DNA from: Bicyclus anynana
Lineage: Eukaryota; Arthropoda; Insecta; Lepidoptera; Nymphalidae
Direction: 5' to 3'
NCBI RefSeq assembly: GCF_947172395.1
Contig: NC_069100.1
Coordinates: forward strand, 377,001 to 441,000
DNA: 64,000 nucleotides
The notes under the pieces are model-generated. The model ran no database searches. It was not told the DNA's origin and saw only the letters and a program-made list of their open reading frames with translations. This document shows positions 1 through 11,815 of this stretch, in pieces. A program made the translations under genes and the position numbers. How positions within the stretch are numbered: position 1 is the first letter of the stretch; each line of letters opens with the position of its first letter.

Positions 1-272
1 TGTCAAGTGAGGAGCAGTGGCAGAAGTACGCCCATATGCTTCGAACCACAATGAAAAGAAGGGAGGAAAAAGAGACACAACAAAAGAGAGAGAGTGAAAG
101 AAAACAACAGGAAGGTCAGCACGAAGAAATGCATAGCGGTTCCGTGCTGACCATGGAGTCCAGGGAAGGTTATTTTTAGTCCGTGCAAGTCGGACATACC
201 CTGCCGACTGTCGGCAGAAGTCCGGAGGGATTTTTTTCCTCCCTGAAAAAAAAAAAAAAAAAAAAAAAAAAA
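1..272 (+). mobile_element. 3' end of a non-LTR retrotransposon (LINE) with poly(A) tail
   Basis: An open frame enters at the window edge and runs from 3 to a TAG at 177-179. It encodes a basic, glutamine- and glutamate-rich tail (contains KRREEKETQQ) ending in EGYF. About 65 bp of 3' UTR follow, with the words 'gtcggacatac' and 'cggag', then a run of 27 A at 246-272. A C-terminal ORF tail, a short UTR and a pure A run are what a reverse-transcribed LINE 3' end looks like. The 'agtccgacata' word recurs in the LINE tail near 44850. An R1- or Jockey-like LINE is my guess; the RT domain lies outside the window. The long pure A run suggests a fairly recent insertion. Confidence 0.55.
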
Positions 273-3200
273 GTATGTAACCCATTTCAATTTTCAAGAT
301 ATATCCAGCTTTTAATTTTATGTAGGATTTTTTTCTTCATTTAAAAAAAATCAATATAAAAGCCGATACGAGATATCGTTACATAACATAATATTTTTCT
401 TATTAATAATAATAATTATGAATAATTAAGACAACTTAAGACAGCTATTATTTGATGACTAGCAGCGCAATGGGTTCCAACTGGAAAATATGTTACTATC
501 GTAAACTATAGACCTTATTATGAACATTGCCTGTCTACATCCTTATTATTGTATCTACATTGTATATACATTCTAAAAAAATTAAAACTTTGTTTGTCGT
601 CGATAGCTTTCTTGCGATTAGTTAGATATGTAGCTGTCAAAGGGAAGATTGCCTGGGTCCGCTAGTAGTATTGTAATATAGCAATTTGAGAGTGTCAATT
701 GGCTTGTCACGGCGGCGACGAGCGCGTTATATAGCGTGACGTGACGACGGGTGTCAACACGCCGCCGCCGGTGACAGCCGTGACGTGGATCGACGATATG
801 TAACGTCAATATAATGTTGATAATAATCTTATATATATTATTTAATTTTTTGTAAATATATTTTTTATATTTTAAAGAACATTTTTAATGGACGTCCACT
901 GCACGACAAAGAATTTTTGTAGGGACTTACAAATTCACGATCCAAAGCCGCCTGCATCTAACGAAATCCTGCAATTCGCGTGATGTCATCAGTCTACCTG
1001 GTGGGAGGTCGACCAACATTGCGTTATCTAGTGCGGGTTCACCCCAACGTCCATCGTCTGTTCAATGTTTGTGCCTCGCCCATTACTTCTTCAGCTTCGC
1101 AACTTGTTGAGTTGTCGATGACTTTAATTCTTCTGCAGTCAACGCCTAGTGTATACAAAAGATGGTGGAAATTCGTTGAAGGCTAGTCCTATTATTCTAA
1201 TATAAATGATTAAGATTTGCACGCAATGTTAACTACTGCTCCAAAGAGGCAAATCGAGTACTAATAACAGACAGTAATTAATCTTCGATACCGCCAACAA
1301 TGTACATAGCGTGTACAGTACAAGGACATGCATATATTAATTAAGTAAAGACTCCGCCCAGCTCTTACCTAAGCCAACAGACGCCGACAAACAGCGTCGG
1401 CGAGTCTTTGAGACAATCTCTCTGCGACAAACAGGACGAAAACTGAGCTCGAGTGTACATACATCTTGACGGCATAGGAGACGTGATTGATTTTGTTACC
1501 CAAAATGTATTTAAAAGGGTTTCAAGGGCATAAGCACTAATTTCACTCATCCCATAAGAGAGATTTCTCGTTCCTCAGTGCGTTGCAAAGACGCAACGAA
1601 CAACGATCAACGTATTATATAGCGCATCTGCGTTTCGATGATGACGTCACAGTGCAAGAGGACCACAAACGCACTCATTCGTTCTCAACAATGGATCGAA
1701 ACAAGTGAAACAATGTCTTTCATAGCAACGGGGCTCAATTTAAACGTGCCATGTAATTTCTAATAATAAATGGAAAATGAAGCAACATGAGGCATCTCTC
1801 TAAACCAGTACCAACGTCCCTATAAACCGAAGTCCAAGTCTCATAGGATCCCGTTAGAAATAGCTCCTTTTTCTATCACCTTCGTTCTTTGAGACTTCTG
1901 GCTTTATACACTTCGAACTTCGACCCTCATCCAAAGCTCCCGGTGACACTACTGTAGTTTTATTATAAAACTACAGGAAATACATAATCCTTTTAAAAAG
2001 GATTTTTAAACATTACCTCCAACCTATAACAGTCCATCTAACGGGTGGGATTCGAGAGTCCGTCGGTTTATTGCTCACGGAGCTATTATGCCCTTATATT
2101 TTTTAACAAAAGAAAACTTTTTGATTTTACTATTTCATCTCATTTTGTAGTACAAGTTCTGGAGGTTTTCACAGAAAATATTTCTTTAACAAAAAAGTTA
2201 CTGTCCAAAATTAAATATTTATTTAATTAGTAAATTAGTCAGTCTGTGTGATCTGTAGTCAAATTGGTCTGTCAACCAATCATTCAGCCAGTCTGTGAAT
2301 TTTGTTTATGTACCCAAAATGTGACTTTTCTGAATTTCACACAGTTTAAAATTCTCAATACAGAATAGCGTTTTCATTATTTAATCTAATCTAGGTTAGG
2401 AGCACATAATCGTGAGGTTCAGCCACTTAATCGATTCATGCAACACTGCAGTAGCTCCGTACCACGCCAAAGTGCACTCTAACCTCCTTGTAATAAGGTT
2501 AAGTATCAAACGAGGTTTCGTCCAAGAAACGAGTAAATTTAATTTCAGTTCATGGAAGACTTGGTAAAGGAAAATTAAATTTTGAGTTCATCTAAAATTT
2601 GTTTAACTTTAATTTTGGCGTACCTACTTACCTACTTTTGGAGTTATTTCAAAAAAGTTTGTCTACATTCTTGTAATAAGGGAACATTAAGCACGAAACG
2701 TACTGTTTGAACGCGATTTACCTTGCGGCTTTAGGGACCCCGGCTACTAGCAAAAGTGTAGGTATTGTAAATCTATTAAATAATTCCATTGGTCCTGTGG
2801 ATATTGAATATTTTTTTTTACTAAACATAGTAAGGTCTGGGTTCACACCAAAATAAAAAATGTTACTGGGTTTTTATCTATACTTATCTATATCTATATA
2901 GACTGGTCGAATTAAATACATTTATTCGTAATTTGAGATTTTACTTATACCATTTGTAACATCAAACGTTACCGTGACATAGAGTACTACCAGCACCAAC
3001 TAGAATCTATACTTATAATACGAATTCTGTACATATTGTACATTCTGTACATTGAAGATTTTTGAAGACAAGAAAATTTTTATTGGGGGGCATTATATAA
3101 TGGCTGACTGACTGACAATAAAAATATTTTTTTCGATTTTGTGTCTGTCTGTCTTTCTGTCTATCCATGTTTTTTCCAAATCAATATGGTCCAAACTCTG

Positions 3201-4139
3201 CAGTTGCCTACCGTGTCCATCTATAGAAGGCGCATGGTCTAAAAAACTCATTATACTTTATAAGACATTGAAGATACAATAGAAACCATAACTTAAACTA
3301 TATCGCATTCATTATCCATTAAACGAGTGTAATGTGTAAACCACAAAACTACCACAATAGACTGGTAACCAAATAATACCGTTTTTAAATACATATCCTC
3401 AAAAAATCCAATTATTTTAATCCCTTTAATGCATGTGTATTCAAACACAAAAAGTTATAAAAGCTATTCGATGTCGAGCTGATCTCGTAAGCCTCAAACA
3501 GTACCGCCGTACCGGGAGCTGCACCACACCATAATCTGGTACAGTAAGCTGGCTTATGGCGTTTTAATCTGCCTGCAATCGGATAGCACTTTATTAATAG
3601 TCATAGCATCAGATAGTTGCCTTTCATAAATGTAATCTCGGCTGCAATAAAGGACTGTTAGCCAACTATAGATAGATAGCTATAGATTGTAATGGATTTA
3701 AGGCCTGTGATCGCCAGAACTTTGTCACTTTATAAAAGCTGAAAGTTTGTCAGTCTTTATTCCTAACTTGGGTAAGTACGGTATCCAACTAAGGACTTTG
3801 GGCGGTGGTGGCTTTAGCAGTGACGGGAGTGCTACCCCTCAAACCCACCACCTTCTTGCTAAGGTTTCAGAGGTCCATACCCTCAACCGTTAAATAAAGC
3901 ACATATTGATTTATTTTCCTCAGGATTGCTGTTAGTGGTTAGCCTTAAAAACACTATAGCCATGAAGCTATTTATCTGGCGTGTAGAGACATGATACCTC
4001 ATGATGATCTCAAATTCCTTCAAATAAGAACATAAATTGTAGATACTTCAAACTTGCAAAGCCACCACTGTTCAAACTCCCTAACTACTTGCCGACCTTA
4101 TCAATTGTAGAAATAAAAACTGTCTGTTTCGTCTTTTAT
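273..4139. other. Non-coding DNA, no gene seen
   Basis: AT-rich sequence with only short chance frames. A segment near 582-650 (core 'gtcgatagctttc') resembles one near 11031-11100 and may be an old dispersed repeat. A GC-richer patch lies at about 690-790. A 7-bp stem (cgccgac/gtcggcg) sits at 1382-1402. Around 3120-3170 there are degenerate 'gtctgtctgtct' repeats. I see no splice-flanked coding exon or RNA gene. Confidence 0.5.
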
Positions 4140-4460
4140 TAAACACCGACGCAAAAAGATGGGTGTTATAAGTTTGATGTTTCTGTCTGTCAGTCTGTTT
4201 GTGACACCATAGCTCCCGAACGAATGAAGCGATTTAAATTAAGTTTATTTATATTAAAGGTGACTTATGTGCGAGTGTCCTTATACATGTTTGATGAAAA
4301 CCGGTTGAACCGCTTAAAAGTTGAGGGGGTGAAAGTGGGAAGAATAACCGAATGTCTGCAAATAAACTCAAGTGGGGTCTCAAATGAAAGCGCACTGAAC
4401 TTCAACTCAACTCAACTCAAATTAAAGCATTATGACATATGGGGGTTTTTTAAAATTTTC
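4140..4460 (+). repeat. Dispersed lepidopteran repeat ('catagctcccgaacg' type)
   Basis: Contains the words 'gacgcaaaaagatgggtg', 'catagctcccgaacgaatga' and 'tcaaatgaaagcgc' in the order I know from a very common lepidopteran interspersed repeat. The 100-aa open frame at 4224-4526 is a chance frame across this repeat. A decayed, possibly related piece follows at about 4910-5060 ('gatgaaatttcgcacagaga'). Confidence 0.4.
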
Positions 4461-5527
4461 AAATTTATGTTATTTAAAAATAGAAGCATTACATGCTCTC
4501 ATTCTACAAGAGCTCACGCACTGTGATTTACCCAAATCATTTTGAGTATCTATCATACGAGCTAATGAGGCTTTAACCTAACAAGTTTAGATCGCTGTGA
4601 TGATGGTGATAATATTTCACATACGAAATAATGCTCCTTTTGCATGACGCGACAGTATAAACTTCCTTAACTGGAACTCTACAGCGCTCCGTACAAGCGT
4701 GTGTTGTTTAGACGTTCATAAACACAACACACAGATCTAAAGATTCCAGATGGTATCAATGGTGGATGGGTATCAAGTCATATTTAGAATTCCTTAACCC
4801 TACACTCGTGATCACAATTGCCGAGCTAGAAGTATTTCTCTCTGCCACAAGATGGACCTGGCACCTGCACGATGAATCGATAGAATGCTAGTTTGTCTCT
4901 AAATGCAAAAATAAATGTGTTTGTTGTCTATTTTCGAATCAACTACTCAACAGATTTTGATGAAATTTCGCACAGAGAAAGATTGCATCTTGAAGACAGG
5001 ATACTCTTCTAGTTGCCGCTGTATATTTACAGAACTGATTTCAACGTGGGCGGATCATAGGTAAAAGTAAAAATATGCCATTATTTAAATAAGTATTATG
5101 AATATGAATGACTATATTAATACTTTATCGCACATATTTTTCATAAATTTCTTTAGATACTTGTATAATATTTAAAAAAAAATATTATTTAAAAAAAATA
5201 ATATTCTTGTATTAAAAAAATAATAAAGACTAGTAGACGACTATAATTACCTGTCTAAAATAGGAATTTTAGTGCGTTATATATTAGATTATTTCAAAAT
5301 TTTTGACAGTCTCTTCCATGGACTCTACATCCGCGTACTAAACATAGCACGCTAAGTCCTGAGGGAGGGTTTATTAAATTTCAAACATTTACCATCATGT
5401 GTAAAGTTTCCTGCTCGGCGCGGGCGGCGAGCGGAAGAATTTACGCAGATTTTATCTAGCAGTTGTACTTGACTGCGACTTCGTCTGTAATTTTGTAATT
5501 AACTTTACCTATTCATTGTATAAGCTG
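4461..5527. other. Non-coding DNA, no gene seen
   Basis: AT-rich, with short poly(A)/poly(T) stretches near 5175-5225 that fold on each other ('aaaaaaatattattt'). No coding or RNA gene is supported. Confidence 0.5.
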
Positions 5528-5815
5528 TGATAGTCCAGTGGACACATAGAGCTCTGCCTTCAATTCGGAGGGCGTAGGTACGAATCAAGTCTGGGGCATG
5601 CACCTCCAACTTATCAATTATATGCATTTTAAGAAATTAAATATCACAGTTCTCAAACAGTGAAGGAAAAAGATCGTGAGGAAACCTGCATAACTGAGAA
5701 TTTTCTAAATTCTCTACGTTTGAAGTCAGCCAATCCTCATTGAGTCAGCTTGGTGGACAATTGTCTAACCTGATGCTCAAAAGTGAGTCAAATATGGGTT
5801 GTTAATGATTGATTG
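5528..5815 (+). mobile_element. SINE-A copy (tRNA-derived), old
   Basis: Starts with a tRNA-like head containing an A-box-like 'tgatagtccagtgg' and a decayed B box ('gtacgaatcaa'). The family body follows: 'gcatgcacctccaac', 'ttaagaaattaaatatcac', 'atcgtgaggaaacctgcat', and the tail 'atgggttgttaatgattg'. Seven other copies or fragments occur in the window (18.9, 24.4, 37.3, 58.3 and 60.7 kb on the - strand; 15.6 and 23.5 kb on the +). This copy has many substitutions, so it is old. Confidence 0.75.
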
Positions 5816-6101
5816 CACTATAAAGATATTTCATGACAGGACACGTGCCTTCCAAAACACACAGGTTTTAGATCCACAACGCTACTCCGATGCGGGTTAG
5901 AAAGCTGGGTAATAATTTTTCCTTTGATCAGAATTAAACTGATTGCTAAAATGATTCATAATGTCCTTTGGCTTGACGTAATCTCCAAAGCACAGTTAAA
6001 TTTCATCCAATCATTCAGTCAGACAGCGCTCGTCTGGGGGACAACTGCTATCTTTATTTTTCCGCTAAGCATAATTTCTATGTTACGGTTTATATAGGGA
6101 A

Positions 6102-6296
6102 CTAGCTGACGCCACGCAGTTTCACCGGCGTGGTTCCCGTTCCCGTAAGAATACGTGGATTATATATAGCATATGACCTTTCTCGATAAATGGGCTATCC
6201 AACACTGAAAGAATTTTTCAAATCAAACCAGTAGTTCCTGCGATTAGCGCGTTCAAACAAACAAACTCTTCAGCTTTTTATTATTAGTATAAATGG
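6102..6296 (+). repeat. Dispersed repeat C1 ('ctagctgacgcc...attagtat')
   Basis: Begins 'ctagctgacgccacgcagtt', carries 'gggctatccaacactgaaag' and 'agcgcgttcaaacaaacaaa', and ends 'attattagtataaatgg'. Close relatives lie at 31146-31350 (+) and 36414-36606 (-); more distant ones at 43326, 45647, 55059 and 60092. The defined ends and copy number show a transposed unit. I cannot assign it to a class from sequence alone. Confidence 0.65.
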
Positions 6297-6839
6297 TTGC
6301 TGGCGTAATTACAGATACAAAATACTTCGTACTATAGGTATGTCATTTATATAGCTTATTCTATTTACTGTTTTTCAATAATCGTCAGATGGATAATCTG
6401 CTTGGTACGGCAACCATAAACTTTTAAAAAAGTCATAATAAAACAAAGTCTAAATAGTATCTAGTAGTAGTAGTTTAATGTAGTAGAATTTATTCAACAT
6501 TCAACCTAAAATTATCCTGTGGACAGGCAACATCTAGTTATCTGTAAAGACAATCTATATAGAGCTGGGAAACCGACAATATTAGGTCGAGTCAGCAGAA
6601 CTAGCCCTTGGGGAGGTCGAAGAAATACCGAACTACGAACTAAACGGCTCCCATCTGATTGTCTGTCCGACTTTAGGACAAATAAAATTACTGGCACAAA
6701 TTTTTTATTACTTTATTACTGTTTTCTAAGGGATGTCCAACTTTGTTAACCTGTGTCGGAGTTTTGGAACATATTACTAGATACCTACTGAAGTTAATAC
6801 CTATACGTATTCACTGTCTCCATGGTTTTGTAATAATCC
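6297..6839. other. Non-coding DNA, no gene seen
   Basis: Includes overlapping chance frames on both strands at 6512-6749 with no recognisable domain. Nothing else is supported. Confidence 0.4.
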
Positions 6840-7019
6840 TCTTCGGGTTACGAGATTTCGAGTCCAGGTTCGCGCTTTGAAATACTTTTATCACTTTGAG
6901 CTTTTTTCTAAGAAATTGGGAAATATACCCTTGTGCCTTTGAACCTCAGATAGTCCCGGTCATTGCGTGCCGTTTTTGATGTCCGGGATCCGAGACATGG
7001 TCACTAACTATGAGCCTCT
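6840..7019 (+). mobile_element. tRNA-derived SINE-like copy (family K)
   Basis: Contains a B-box-like stretch 'atttcgagtccaggttcg' followed by 'ttatcactttgagctttttt', and a body ending in 'ccgggatccgagacatgg'. The order resembles a common lepidopteran tRNA-derived repeat. A possible related head lies at about 28970-29060. No clear target duplication was found. Confidence 0.4.
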
Positions 7020-7210
7020 TAGGAAGGTTCAGAGTCAGCGAGCGAGCTACTCACATGTCGCAATCACTGCGTGATAGAATCAGATAATATGAGAAGATCC
7101 GCAAAGAATCAAAGTCACAGACATAGCTCATTGAGTTGCACAGCTGAAGTAGCAATAGGCGGGGATTCGAAGAGCAGTGTTTGTCGACCTCGAGGACATC
7201 AAGCAAGTTT
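7020..7210 (+). pseudogene. RTE-like LINE, decayed C-terminal fragment
   Basis: Reads like the C-terminal end of the lepidopteran RTE-type reverse transcriptase frame: 'ctgcgtgatagaatcag', 'gagaagatccgcaaag', 'gacatagctcattgagttgc'. The family protein has LRDRIRNEEIR and DIAQRVAKLKWQW here. The frame is broken by substitutions and a deletion before 'ttcgaagagcag'. Related fragments occur at 11.3, 19.7, 25.6, 46.7 and 57.5 kb. Non-functional. Confidence 0.6.
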
Positions 7211-7829
7211 TACGTACACTTTGTAAGTGTTGAAGTACTTACAATCCAAGTCTTACGTACAACAGTGGCATTTGTGATGTGCGATAAATCTAAATTCATA
7301 AATAAAACAAAAATTAGGCAGAAATCTCAAACGAAACCCAGGACATTATGATACACTGCCGTAAAAGTAACCTCTATAACAGGCAATCATAGCAAAATTA
7401 GCAATCACGAAATACGTAATTTGATACTTACAATCAAAGCTCCAATCGATATCGTTCGGTGAAGTGACACTATAAAATAAAAAAAAGCACAATTACTGTA
7501 CAATGTAAAACGTCAGATGAAACTAAAGCGGGTATAACAACAAAATGATAACAGCAGCGGTTCATTACAACTGATAAACAGCGCAGATAGCGCGAAAGCC
7601 TACATTTTTAATAGCAGCCTACAATTTATACGGTCCAATACAGTTTAATTAACCTTTTGCTATTTTATACAGTGTATTTTGTTATTGATTAAAAACATTC
7701 ATTTATTCTCAAACTCAACAAAAAATAATTTTATTCAATAAAAAATAAATTTTGTAAAATTCAATTTCAACATACTCGTACGTATGTACGTCGTACAATT
7801 GTAGGTATATACATACGCAATATCATAGG
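7211..7829. other. Non-coding DNA, no gene seen
   Basis: AT-rich; no exon-like GC island, RNA gene or clear repeat recognised. Confidence 0.4.
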
Positions 7830-8110
7830 CCTCATTCCCGCAGGGGTAGGCAAAGGCCACGTCCTTCCACTTGCTACGACCCTTTCGTGGAGGTAGATAA
7901 ATATCTCCTTTGTTTCTTTCATTCTAATCATAAGAGTTCGTTTAGGGTACCATTGACCCTTATCGAGAATTTCCTAGATTGACCCTTCTCTCTCACATTT
8001 CCAATCACTCTCGCATTATAAATCCCTTTTGTCAGTCTCCTATGACATGGTCTCTACGTGCCCAATCCATCTAAGCATATCTTTCTTTAACATCTTGTTT
8101 GATACCACCA
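7830..8110 (-). pseudogene. LINE C-terminal fragment (RWIGHVE motif)
   Basis: On the - strand, a frame at about 8110-8040 reads KMLKKDMLRWIGHVETMS and then a TAG. 'RWIGHVE' matches the signature at the C-terminus of RTE-type and similar insect LINE proteins. Downstream on the same strand are 'gggtcgtagcaagtgg' and 'cctacccctgcgggaatg', which belong to a common lepidopteran LINE tail. Only the last part of the element remains. The + strand 95-aa frame at 8029-8316 is a shadow. Confidence 0.5.
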
Positions 8111-9884
8111 GTTCTCATATTCCAAAACATCTTACTCCATTATTCATATACCTTATATGCCTTATCTCTACTGCATTTATTTTACTTTTATGCTTCTCCT
8201 GCAGCAAACTATTACTTCAGAGTATAAAATTGACTGCAACACGTAGAATGTGCAGGTATGAAAATATTAATAACACACATTTAGAATCACATCGATCACA
8301 TATGTCCGTCAATTAGCAAACTAAAACCACTCCCGGACATTTCCATTTCCATAAAGCACGAACTAGTTCAATTTTAGTTAATTATAGACATGTCTGAACA
8401 AGAAAAACACTAAATTTTGTTCAACGCGTCCCGTTGTCAGCTCGACTATTTTAAAACAGGTAACATTTTCTATTCGTTAAAAACTAAAACTGAAGCTGGA
8501 ACTATTCACACTCAACGCACATCCTCTAGTACGAATACTGTACGAAATATATTTTAGTTTACTATAATTATAATAGCGTCATAATAAAAATACTCAACGT
8601 TTAGTTTTTAGTTTAGTAAGGTAACTTTTTTATTCAACTAAATATATCGACTCTCTCATAACGGTAATATTATTATATTACCGCTACACGATTAAGAATG
8701 AAAAAGTGAAGACCTAATTGGTCTATAAAGATTAAGACCTGTCGTTCTATAGCATTGATGGCTAATATCCCGCAGGGTAACTTTAAGAAGTGACAGTTTA
8801 ATTATCAGTTCTTTTAAACTTCGAACTTTTACATTGTTTATCGAAGTAATTCGATATCGAGTATTTTTCGAATATTGTGATAACTCTCGCTAGGATCGTA
8901 GACCTACCTACAACGCAAGCTCACAAAATAACGCGAAAAGTTTTCTATTTTCCAAAACATTTGGCAGAATTTTAAATTAGTTACGGAATTTTTTGTATTT
9001 TTGAAAGGTATGATTTTTAAAACACTTTATCATAGGTATGTTTTATTTAAGATAACTTTGTTAGTTATTTACCTACTGATAGTAACATAATATCAAAAAC
9101 TTGTTACAATTACTAACTTCAACTTATCGTCATTTAATATTAAGTGAGATCGTAGTAATGATATTGGTCAGTGAATAAAAACCAAAAGCATTAGCCAAAA
9201 CAAATGTTTGATACGCCATTTTGAATATTAATTTTCCGTTCTCTAATAAAATTCTACGATTAACTGTGTACAAGTACTCCATACATTTCATTGAACAAAA
9301 TCAAAAAGTTTCAAAGTTATTTTTGAAAAAGCTAAATCCAGAGCTGTGTAATCAACTTTCAATTTAGCTTGCCGCCTTCCATCGTGTCACCTGCCAAAAC
9401 CGTTTCACCAACTTTAGCAATTTCGGAAAACATCGGTCGGATTGCAGCTAATTATAGACATGCCTGGACATGTTGGCGCAACTCAGATATTCGCAACATG
9501 CATTGAAGTGATTTTTGTTTTAGAAATTCAATTACGTAGCTTATTTTTGCTATAGATGTTCTACTTTTGGAAGACAGTTTGGCTTCAAATATATAATATA
9601 GGTAGAAATATTGTTAGGAGAGCAAAGACTTGTATAAAAATTATTATTAGCATTATGTCTGTAAGAGATTGCTAAGCAATGCTTCTTTGGTAACTTTCCA
9701 CTTTTAATAAATTAACAATGCGTTTCTGCTATGCTGATGTTAGTTTTCAACATATAAAAGCTTTTGTGCTTAAAACTTAGTTCTTTTCTAGAAGCACAAA
9801 AACTGTAAGTACTTATACCGTTTTCTTTAAGTGATTTCTTATCATGGTTCACTGCAAATTCAGGCTTTTTATAGGTTTATAGGA
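8111..9884. other. Non-coding DNA, no gene seen
   Basis: AT-rich. A segment with the core 'aattatagacatg' occurs twice, at about 8380-8400 and 9451-9472, in the same orientation. No coding or RNA gene is supported. Confidence 0.4.
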
Positions 9885-10015
9885 GAGGCGATTTTGAGTT
9901 TTATCCACCAAGCTGCACCAATGAGGGCTGGCGGGGTATATTACCTGAAACTAACGGCTTTATGTGCTACCCGACGGGTTCAATCCCACTAACTACCTAA
10001 TAGCCTAGTTGAAAC
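9885..10015 (+). repeat. Dispersed repeat E, partial
   Basis: 'ataggagaggcgattttgag' followed by 'ccaccaagctgcaccaatga' and 'ggctggcggggta' marks the 5' half of a frequent lepidopteran repeat (tRNA-like half in its 3' part). Other copies here: 11675, 15463, 15798, 25258, 36721 and 38840. Confidence 0.5.
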
Positions 10016-11319
10016 TTTTTTTTAAAATGGTCCTAAATTGTTCATTTTAACACCCTGTCTAAATCTCAACTGTTTCATGACATCATGTTCAAATCGCTTA
10101 CAAACGGAGCGTTTGACAAAAATGTTAGTTAACTATTTTGACGTTTAGTACATCAAGTAACATTGTGACGTCACAAAATGGACGACAGCGTTTTTGAAGA
10201 TTGGAAATTGAGAAAAAAATACGTGATTTTAAAATTAAGTTTTATAAGAAATCTTTAGCTAATATTGATATATTTCGGCAACTTAGTCATAGTCATATTC
10301 ATATTTTATTCATAACTATACATATTACTCGTCACAATTACTTATTCCATGTACTACTCGAAATTGATAATGTTTATATTAAATTTGATATGAGTCAGTT
10401 TCTCAGGACTAGGAATAGGACTGTTAATGTAGTATAAGTGCTAGATACTGGAAATGAATCGGATAAAAGCATCAATATTTCTTAGCCTGAACCAAGACTC
10501 GATCCCAAGACCCCTAGAGCCGCAGGCTGGACTAACGCTGGCTACAAAGTCATGAGTGCTTTTTTTGTTACATTGTTTAATGTATCACCAAAGCCTCCAA
10601 AGGGTGGAAGCTATACAATTCGCAAGTTGTCATTATTTAGGTACATTCGAAATATCATTTCAGTTTCTAAATTAATCCCTCTAACAGAGCGAGAGGAGAT
10701 TACAAACGGTGGTTCCGTACAGAGATTTAATTAATATAGGGTTTGATTTTGGTGCTCAGGTGAAATTGTAATATCGCTTGTGTATAAGCGAGAAATGACA
10801 ATTTGAATTAATCCCATATGGTTATTTTATGTTTTAGGGTTCCTCAAAAGGTAAAAACTTACACGAATTTTTTGTCTGTTTGAGTTATTTGATTATACTA
10901 TACACAATAACTGTAAAGATTGTAGTAAGATGAAGGAAGTGATCTTTGCCTACTCCTACGGGGTAATCTTTCTGATTTGTGATCCGAGGCTCTTAAACTA
11001 TCAACAAATTGTCATGTAATATATAAGCGGTTAAAAACTCCGTTTGTCGCCGATAGCTTTCGATTGGTGGCTTGGGTAACTGTCAATGCGAAACACTAGA
11101 CTAGTTGTTGTATAAGCATAGACGTCTTATGCATGATATCTCTTCCACTCGGCATTTTAACCTATAGGTAGTAATTAAATATTGAGAACCTTGCTAGTTT
11201 GAAATATGAGAGCCGTTAGCTTACACTAACAGTGGTTTTTGGTAATATCACAACGCTGTATTGAATCGTATCTAATAACTATTAATGTTGAATATCTGAT
11301 ATTGTACCTATTTGTGTAC
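10016..11319. other. Non-coding DNA; one shared repeat fragment
   Basis: Mostly unique AT-rich sequence. About 11031-11100 shares 'gccgatagctttcg' and flanking words with about 582-650. The frames at 10201 and 10552 show no domain and no splice context. Confidence 0.4.
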
Positions 11320-11645
11320 ACCATCACCAGGTTGACTGACGACATCAAGCGAGTCGCAGGGATTCAGACGCAGCTGGCTCAGGATCGTGATGTTTGGAAG
11401 TCCCTACAAAAGGCCTATGTTCAAAAATTATAAATTCATTTATTTCAAATAGGCTCAGTTTACAAGCACTTTTGATACGTCAGTTGACTATTTGTACAGA
11501 TTCTACCACCTGTTCGAAAGGCTGGTTCTGCTGAGAAGAAACCAGCAAGAAACTCAACAGTTGCTCTTTTAAAAAAATCATAAAATATTAAAAGTTCTGC
11601 AGTGGACGTCCAACGGCTGGATGATGATAATGGTTATGTCAGCCT
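11320..11645 (+). pseudogene. RTE-like LINE 3' end, split by another insertion
   Basis: The + frame at about 11323-11420 encodes the family end (DDIKRVAG, AQDRDVWKSLQKAYVQ). It is interrupted at about 11418. After the insert the RTE resumes at about 11598 with 'ctgcagtggacgtccaacgg' and its 'ctggatgatgataatgg' tail. Together the two parts form one LINE 3' terminus. The same end is seen near 25655-25735. Confidence 0.7.
11418..11597 (+). mobile_element. LINE 3'-UTR type insert inside the RTE copy
   Basis: Contains 'tttatttcaaataggctcag', 'ctaccacctgttcgaaaggc' and 'gaaaccagcaagaaactcaa', words of a 3' UTR shared by many lepidopteran LINE or LINE-mobilised copies, possibly CR1- or Jockey-like. 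It splits the RTE frame at 'gttc', which is repeated on the far side before 'tgcagtgg'. The insertion therefore happened after the RTE copy. The family assignment is inference. Confidence 0.5.
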
Positions 11646-11674
11646 ATTTTATGGGCCTACTCCGAGGCCTACCT

Positions 11675-11815
11675 ACTTATAGGAGAGGGGATATCGAGCT
11701 TAGACCCATCACACCTCCAACGCAGTGGCGGTTGGCGGGCTTAATAGTTATATCATTAAATTCATTAACTATCTGATATAATTGATAAAGACTAGACCGA
11801 CGACTTAACTTTTTC
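11675..11815 (+). repeat. Dispersed repeat E, partial
   Basis: 'cttataggagaggggatatc', 'gagcttagacccatcacacc' and 'ggttggcgggctta' are the 5' half of repeat E; decayed 'gactagaccgacgacttaac' ends it. No 3' half is present. Confidence 0.6.

Noticed and set aside
3..290. 95-aa - strand frame with a poly-Phe start
   Set aside because: Phe run is the antisense of a poly(A) tail; the + strand LINE tail explains the region.
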